Positions 59,635 through 64,000 of a stretch of 64,000 nucleotides of DNA are shown in pieces. The stretch is from NCBI RefSeq assembly GCF_005484805.1, contig NZ_CP039432.1, positions 248,001 to 312,000 on the forward strand, written 5' to 3'. The notes under the pieces are model-generated. The model worked only from the letters and a program-made list of their open reading frames with translations, was not told the origin of the DNA and searched no databases. Position 1 is the stretch's first letter, and each line of letters starts with the position of its first letter. The position numbers were made by a program, and so were the translations under genes. This DNA comes from Rhodococcus sp. SGAir0479. Lineage in GTDB: Bacteria; Actinomycetota; Actinomycetes; Mycobacteriales; Mycobacteriaceae.

Positions 59635-60858
59635 CTACGCGGTGGCACCCGCCCAGGTGTCCGGGCCGAACACCTCGTAGTGGATGTTCTCGGCCGGCAC
59701 GTCACGGGCGATGAGCGATGCCTTCATCGCCAGCATGAACGGCAGCGGGCCACACAGGAACGCACGGGTACCCGGCTCGACCGTCACGTCGGTCAGGTCC
59801 GCCCGGCCCAGCCGGGTGCCGGCGAACGCCTCCCGTGCGCCGAGGTCCTCGTACCAGCGGTGCATCACGCCGGAGGGCAGGCGCTCCACCAGTTCGGTGA
59901 GCTCGGCCCGATGGGCGTGGTGGGCGGCGGAGCGGTCGGCGTGCAGGACCGCGACGCTGCGCTTGTCGTCGGTGGACGCCAGGTGCTCGAGCATGCCGAT
60001 CATCGGCGTGCAGCCGATGCCGGCGGAGATCAGCAGCAACGGCGCGTCGTCGTCGGGCAGCACCAGGTCCCCGAAGGGCAGCGACACGGACAGCTCGTCG
60101 CCCTCGAAGACGTTGTCGTACAGGAAGTTCGACACCTCCCCGGCCGGCGAATCGGAACCGTCGGGCAACTTCCGGGCGGCGATCCGCTTGACGGTGATGC
60201 GCCACTCGGCGTCGGTGGGGTCGCACGCGAGGCTGTACTGACGGATCTGCCGGGCGCCGTCGGCCAGGTGCACGGCGACCGAGATGTACTGCCCCGGCGC
60301 GAACGTCGGCAGCGGGGCGCCGTCGAGCGAGGCGAGCGTGAACGAGACCGAGTCCGCGGACTGCTGGGCGCGGCGGACCACCCGCACCGTGCGCCACACG
60401 TCACCGGCTTCGACGCCGGCCTCGTCGTACAGTCCGGCCTCCATCGCGATGAGCGTGTTCGCCATCAGCCAGTAGACCTCGTCCCACGCCGCGGCGACGT
60501 CGGGCGTCACGGCCTCGCCGAGCACCTCGACGATGGCCTCGAACAGGTACTTGTGCACGATCCAGTACTGGTCGGCGGTGATGCCGAGCGACGCGTGCTT
60601 GTGCGCGATGCGCGACAGGATGGTCCGGACGCGCTCCGGGTCGGGATCGAGTTGGAGTGTCGCGAAGGCGGCGATGGCGCCGGCGAGTGCCTTCTGCTGC
60701 TCGCCCTGGCTCTGGTTGCCGCGGTTGAAGAGGTCGCGCTCGAGCTCCGGGTGGGCGTCGAACATCTTGCGGTAGAACAGCTTCGTGATGTCGCCGATCG
60801 CTGCTCCCACGGCGGGCAGGGTGGCGCGGACGGTTTCCTTCGAGGCCTCCGAGAGCAT
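59635..60858 (-). CDS. hmp: Flavohemoprotein (nitric oxide dioxygenase)
   Basis: 407 residues from an ATG at 60858 with AGGAG upstream. Globin domain (1-140): ITKLFYRKMFDAHPELERDLFNRGNQSQGEQQKALAGAIAAFA, and IAHKHASLGI with the proximal heme His. The FAD domain follows (GQYISVAVHLADGARQIRQYSLA, the RxYS motif) and then the NAD domain (LLLISAGIGCTPMIGMLEHL, AFLCGPLPFMLAMKASL). It turns NO and O2 into nitrate. It lies 23 bp after nsrR on the same strand, so NsrR controls both through the operator at 61362. Confidence 0.92.
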   Translation of the reverse strand: MLSEASKETVRATLPAVGAAIGDITKLFYRKMFDAHPELERDLFNRGNQSQGEQQKALAGAIAAFATLQLDPDPERVRTILSRIAHKHASLGITADQYWIVHKYLFEAIVEVLGEAVTPDVAAAWDEVYWLMANTLIAMEAGLYDEAGVEAGDVWRTVRVVRRAQQSADSVSFTLASLDGAPLPTFAPGQYISVAVHLADGARQIRQYSLACDPTDAEWRITVKRIAARKLPDGSDSPAGEVSNFLYDNVFEGDELSVSLPFGDLVLPDDDAPLLLISAGIGCTPMIGMLEHLASTDDKRSVAVLHADRSAAHHAHRAELTELVERLPSGVMHRWYEDLGAREAFAGTRLGRADLTDVTVEPGTRAFLCGPLPFMLAMKASLIARDVPAENIHYEVFGPDTWAGATA

Positions 60859-60881
60859 CGGATTCTCCTGTCGGTTCGGTG

Positions 60882-61346
60882 TTACGAGTGGTTCGCTGTG
60901 GGCGCGGTGAGCGTCAGCAGCACGTTTTCGGGGGAGCTCCCGGTCGCCGTGAGGTCGTGGACCGTCAGGCCGTCCAGGGAGTGGTAGAAGGCGTTCTGGG
61001 CGTCGCGCAGGGCGGAGCGCAGTCGGCATCCGTGCCTGAGCGGGCACGGCTTGTCGCCCTCACACGTGACGACCTCGCCGTCGCCTTCCAGCTGGCGGGT
61101 GAGCCACCCGAGCGAGGCCGTGCGGCCCAGCTCGGTGATCGCGAGGCCGCCGCCGCGGCCGCGGCGGGTGGTGACCACGCCAAGTTCGCCAAGCCGGGCA
61201 ACGACTTTCGTGGCGTGGGTGTACGAGACGGCGAGCTGCTCCGCGATCGCCCTGGTGCTGGGATCGGATCCGGCGTCGGCCCCGGGGCCGGTCGCCAGTC
61301 GCATGACGATCCGCAGGCCCAGGTCGGTGAACTGCGTGAGCTGCAT
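60882..61346 (-). CDS. nsrR: NsrR-type Rrf2 regulator
   Basis: 154 residues from an ATG at 61346 (MQLTQFTDLGLRIVMRLA). The winged HTH spans residues 1-75 (STRAIAEQLAVSYTHATKVVARLGELGVVTTRRGRGGGLAI). The three cluster cysteines appear in CEGDKPCPLRHGC (Cys at about residues 94, 100 and 106). A [4Fe-4S] or [2Fe-2S] cluster here is nitrosylated by NO, releasing repression of hmp. It heads the nsrR-hmp operon. Confidence 0.9.
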   Translation of the reverse strand: MQLTQFTDLGLRIVMRLATGPGADAGSDPSTRAIAEQLAVSYTHATKVVARLGELGVVTTRRGRGGGLAITELGRTASLGWLTRQLEGDGEVVTCEGDKPCPLRHGCRLRSALRDAQNAFYHSLDGLTVHDLTATGSSPENVLLTLTAPTANHS

Positions 61347-61361
61347 GGCTTCACTGTAGAA

Positions 61362-61384
61362 AATTGGAATATGAGACTCCAATT
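61362..61384 (-). promoter_or_regulatory. Probable NsrR operator
   Basis: Inverted repeat AATTGGA (61362-61368) and TCCAATT (61378-61384) with a 9-nt spacer, 15 bp upstream of the nsrR ATG, in an AT-rich patch that also serves as promoter. Assigning it to NsrR is inference from position and symmetry. Confidence 0.65.
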
Positions 61385-61450
61385 AAATGTGACGGGTGTC
61401 GCGCCCCGCGGCGGGAAGTCCCGACCTTCGGACACGGGGAGAGGGTCTTA

Positions 61451-61471
61451 GGTCCCGAACTACACGGGACC
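61451..61471. promoter_or_regulatory. Inverted repeat upstream of the first universal stress gene
   Basis: GGTCCCG (61451-61457) and CGGGACC (61465-61471), 7-nt spacer. It lies about 125 bp upstream of the USP gene and partly resembles a DosR-type dormancy box (GGGACTTnnGGCCCT), but not fully. Confidence 0.4.
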
Positions 61472-61595
61472 CCCGCCTCCCCGCGTAACCGCGCTGGAGT
61501 GACTAACGTCGGAGTCGGCACCTCGATCGGTTCGATCCGGGGGATCGACCACGACTTGCCGCACCGATTCGTCGCAACGGAAGAGGGTGAGCGGG

Positions 61596-62522
61596 ATGAG
61601 CGCAGAGGGCATGCAGCAGGGCGTCAGGGAGCCGTCGATCGCGCGGGACGAGAACTCCGTGGTGGTCGGTGTCGACGGATCGGACGCCGCGCAGGCGGCC
61701 GTCGCGTGGGCCGCGCGGACGTGCGCGGACCGCGGCCTGTCGCTGCGGATCATCCACGCCCTCAACTTCTCGCCCTACACCTACGGTGCGCCGTACCTCG
61801 ATGTCGCCGGCATCTACGACTGGATGGAGGACGAGGGCAAGGAGATCCTCGCGCGTGCCGCCGAGGTCGCCCGCAACGTCTCCGGCGACCTCGCCATCTC
61901 CACCGAGATCTCCACCCTGGGCGGCGCACGTTGGCTCGTGTCACTGTCCGAGGATTCACGGGCGCTGGTACTGGGGGCATCCGGCAGCGGGGCGGCCGGC
62001 GGGATCGGCTCCACCGCGGTGAACGCCGCCAGCCACGGTGTGTGCCCGGTAGTGGTGGTCCACCAGCGTGACGGCGAGGTTCCCACCGAGGGGCCCGTCG
62101 TCGTCGGCATCGACGGCAGCCGGACCAGCGAGCGCGCGACCGCCGTCGCCTTCGCGGAGGCCGCGCAGCGCGGCGTGCCGCTGGTCGCCATCCACGCCTG
62201 GAGCGACACCCCGCACGGCACCCTCGCCGGTGGCCGCAGCGCGATCCGGGATCCGCGGGCCTTCGAGGACGCCGAGCGGGAGGTGCTGTCCGAGCGGCTC
62301 GCCGGGTGGTGCGATCGCTACCCCGACGTCGAGGTCCAGCGCGAGCTCTACATCGACGGCCCCCGCACCCATCTGCTGGCGTGGTCGCAGAAGGCGCAGC
62401 TGGTGGTGGTCGGCAGCCGTGGCCGCGGCGGTTTCCGCGGCCTGCTGCTCGGATCGACCAGCAACGAGCTGGTGCAGAAGGCGCAGTGCCCCGTGATGGT
62501 GGTTCGGCCCGAGCGGTCGTAG
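61596..62522 (+). CDS. Tandem universal stress protein
   Basis: 308 residues from an ATG with GAGGGTGAG upstream. Two USP domains: residues 20-155 (VVVGVDGSDAAQAAVAWAARTCADRGLSLRIIHAL...ALVLGASGSGAAGGIGSTAVNAASHGVCPVVVVH) and 165-308 (VVVGIDGSRTSERATAVAFAEAAQRGVPLVAIHAW...LVVVGSRGRGGFRGLLLGSTSNELVQKAQCPVMVVRP). Both have the ATP motif GxxG-9x-G(S/T). In mycobacteria such genes belong to the dormancy and hypoxia response. Next to the LLM enzyme and another USP gene. Confidence 0.88.
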   Translation: MSAEGMQQGVREPSIARDENSVVVGVDGSDAAQAAVAWAARTCADRGLSLRIIHALNFSPYTYGAPYLDVAGIYDWMEDEGKEILARAAEVARNVSGDLAISTEISTLGGARWLVSLSEDSRALVLGASGSGAAGGIGSTAVNAASHGVCPVVVVHQRDGEVPTEGPVVVGIDGSRTSERATAVAFAEAAQRGVPLVAIHAWSDTPHGTLAGGRSAIRDPRAFEDAEREVLSERLAGWCDRYPDVEVQRELYIDGPRTHLLAWSQKAQLVVVGSRGRGGFRGLLLGSTSNELVQKAQCPVMVVRPERS

Positions 62523-62573
62523 AGTCCACTTCCGTAACGTCCGTCACAGATAACACGGAATGGGGTCGCCGAA

Positions 62574-63614
62574 GTGCGCATCGGTATGGGCTTGAACTAC
62601 AGCGGAGGGTTCGCGGAGACCGTGGAGGAGGTCGCCGACCTCGAGCGGGCCGGCCTCGACATCGTCTTCGTGCCCGAGGCGTACTCGTTCGACGCCGTCA
62701 GTCAGCTCGGCTTCCTGGCCGCGAAGACGTCGACGATCGAACTCGCGTCCGGCATCTTCCAGATCTACACCCGTACCCCGAGCCTGACGGCGATGACGGC
62801 GGCCGGGCTGGACTACGTCTCGAACGGCCGCTTCGTCATGGGCATCGGCGCGTCCGGCCCGCAGGTCATCGAGGGCTTCCACGGCGTCAAGTACGACGCC
62901 CCGCTCGGCCGCACCCGCGAACTGGTCGACATCTGCCGCCAGGTGTGGCGGCGCGAGAAGGTCCAGTACCAGGGCAAGTACTACCAGGTGCCGCTGCCGG
63001 CCGACCAGGGCACGGGTCTGGGCAAGCCGCTCAAGCTCATCAACCACCCGGTGCGGGAGCGGATTCCGATCGTCATCGCCTCGCTCGGCCCCAAGAACGT
63101 CGCGCTGACGGCCGAGATCGCCGAGGGATGGGAGCCGATCTTCTTCCACCCGGAGAAGGCGGAGTCGGTGTGGGGCGACGCGCTCGCGGCAGGCAAGGCA
63201 AAGCGGGATGCGAGCCTGGGCGACCTGGAAATCTACGCGGGTCCGGCGCTCGCAATCGGTGACGACGTCGAGCCGATGCTGCAGTGGATCAAGCCGCACC
63301 TGGCGCTGTACATCGGCGGCATGGGAGCCAAGGGCAAGAACTTCTACAACGACCTCGCGTGCCGCTACGGCTACGCCGAGGAGGCCGAGAAAATCCAGGA
63401 TCTGTACCTGGGCGGCAAGAAGGACGAGGCCGCCGCGGCGGTGCCGGACGAACTGGTGCGGGCGATCTCGCTCATCGGCACCGAGAGCTACGTCAAGGAG
63501 CGCGTCGCGGCATTCGCGGCCGCCGGCGTCACCACGCTGAACGTCCAGCCGCTCGCGGCGGACCGCGCCGGCCGGGTGGCGCTGATCGAGAAGCTGCGCG
63601 CGCTCGTCGACTGA
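62574..63614 (+). CDS. LLM-class F420-dependent oxidoreductase (Rv3520c-like)
   Basis: 346 residues of luciferase-like TIM barrel. RIGMGLNYSGGFAETVEEVADLERAGLDIVFVPEAYSFDAVSQLGFLAAKTSTIELASGIFQIYTRTPSLTAMTAAGLDYVSNGRFVMGIGASGPQVIEGFHG is close to M. tuberculosis Rv3520c. GTG start. It should use coenzyme F420 for redox work on an unknown substrate. It sits between two USP genes, 51 bp after the first. Confidence 0.87.
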   Translation: MRIGMGLNYSGGFAETVEEVADLERAGLDIVFVPEAYSFDAVSQLGFLAAKTSTIELASGIFQIYTRTPSLTAMTAAGLDYVSNGRFVMGIGASGPQVIEGFHGVKYDAPLGRTRELVDICRQVWRREKVQYQGKYYQVPLPADQGTGLGKPLKLINHPVRERIPIVIASLGPKNVALTAEIAEGWEPIFFHPEKAESVWGDALAAGKAKRDASLGDLEIYAGPALAIGDDVEPMLQWIKPHLALYIGGMGAKGKNFYNDLACRYGYAEEAEKIQDLYLGGKKDEAAAAVPDELVRAISLIGTESYVKERVAAFAAAGVTTLNVQPLAADRAGRVALIEKLRALVD

Positions 63615-63758
63615 CCGCAGACCCGGGCGGGGCCGCGACGTGCTCGGTGTCACGGCTCGCCCGGGACCGAAGACGTACCCGGTGGCGGGCGGATATCGCG
63701 ACAATGGTCCTCGACCGGTCCCCGAACACACCGCGGGTGTGAAGGAGAAGCTGATTCC

Positions 63759-64000
63759 ATGAGCGCAAAAGATGCGATCGTCGTCGCCGTAGACGGCTCC
63801 GAGGCGGCGTCGAACGCGGTGGTGTGGGCGGCCCGTGCCGCCGCCGTCCACCAGCGTCGTCTGCACATCGTCACCGCCGTGCACATCCCGGCGTTCTACT
63901 ACTCCGAGCCGTACCTGGCTCGCAGCTTCCAGGACGAACTGCGTGACACCGCCCGTTCCCGTCTCGACAGCGCGCAGGTGCTGGCCCGGCAGACCGCCGA
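63759..64000 (+). CDS. Universal stress protein, N-terminal part (runs off the window)
   Basis: 80 residues to the window end: MSAKDAIVVAVDGSEAASNAVVWAARAAAVHQRRLHIVTAVHIPAFYYSEPYLARSFQDELRDTARSRLDSAQVLARQTA. IVVAVDGSEAASNAVVWAARAAA is the USP nucleotide strand-helix unit. ATG has GAAGGAGAAG upstream. Its C-terminal GxxG is beyond the edge. Confidence 0.85.
   Translation, partial: MSAKDAIVVAVDGSEAASNAVVWAARAAAVHQRRLHIVTAVHIPAFYYSEPYLARSFQDELRDTARSRLDSAQVLARQTA

Overview
The window is high-GC actinobacterial DNA, most likely from Rhodococcus or a close mycolate-containing relative (Nocardiaceae). Reasons: a block matching the Mycobacterium tuberculosis order echA6 - Rv0906 - ctpE - Rv0909 - Rv0910; DUF222/HNH genes; an IdeR-type iron box; an encapsulin-DyP pair; LigD with mycobacterial domain order; F420-type LLM enzymes; and remnants of a fatty-acyl-AMP ligase and of a lysin B. 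Species cannot be fixed from the sequence alone.

Layout. (1) 1-22.4 kb is ordinary chromosome: MarR with a divergent hydrolase, a frameshifted DUF222/HNH gene, cupin, flavin monooxygenase, then the echA6/MBL/ctpE block, a TetR-like regulator, a thioesterase, an Rv0909-like protein, a Na+/H+ antiporter, a lipase, a LytS/LytR two-component system, two solute:sodium symporters each preceded by a small membrane protein, an Rv0910-like SRPBCC protein and a VWA lipoprotein-like protein. (2) 22.4-48.3 kb is an accessory island, edged by eroded metabolic genes (CoA-transferase and FAAL remnants on the left, a BKACE remnant on the right) and scarred by two broken insertion sequences. (3) 48.4-64 kb is chromosome again: LigD, MerR/HspR-like regulator, MDR and MaoC enzymes, an orphan HsdR-N type nuclease beside tRNA-Arg(CCU), an M23 peptidase, an iron-box gene, encapsulin plus DyP peroxidase, nsrR-hmp for nitric oxide detoxification, universal stress proteins and an LLM oxidoreductase.

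The island is the notable part. It encodes a siphovirus-type TAIL module (tail terminator, major tail protein, G/GT chaperones with a GGGGGGA slippery site, a very small tape-measure-like protein, distal tail and baseplate-like proteins, two tandem fibre paralogues, a holin-like protein), an amidase endolysin and phage-type regulators. It has no integrase, terminase, portal, capsid or protease gene. It also carries an 868-residue protein with a PD-(D/E)XK nuclease-like core, followed by a probable immunity gene. Three copies of one promoter element, each with exactly 47 nt between its upstream ACCTG block and TAGGCT, precede the endolysin, the nuclease-effector and the tail operon. The effector, the first protein of the tail operon and the mini tape measure end in similar TVN/TIN-type tails. 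My reading, an inference, is a domesticated non-contractile tail particle (tailocin-like) with a co-regulated nuclease cargo.

The island shows both selection and decay. The tail genes are open and tightly coupled. The lysin B gene, the extra fibre copy, the IS elements and the flanking metabolic genes are broken.
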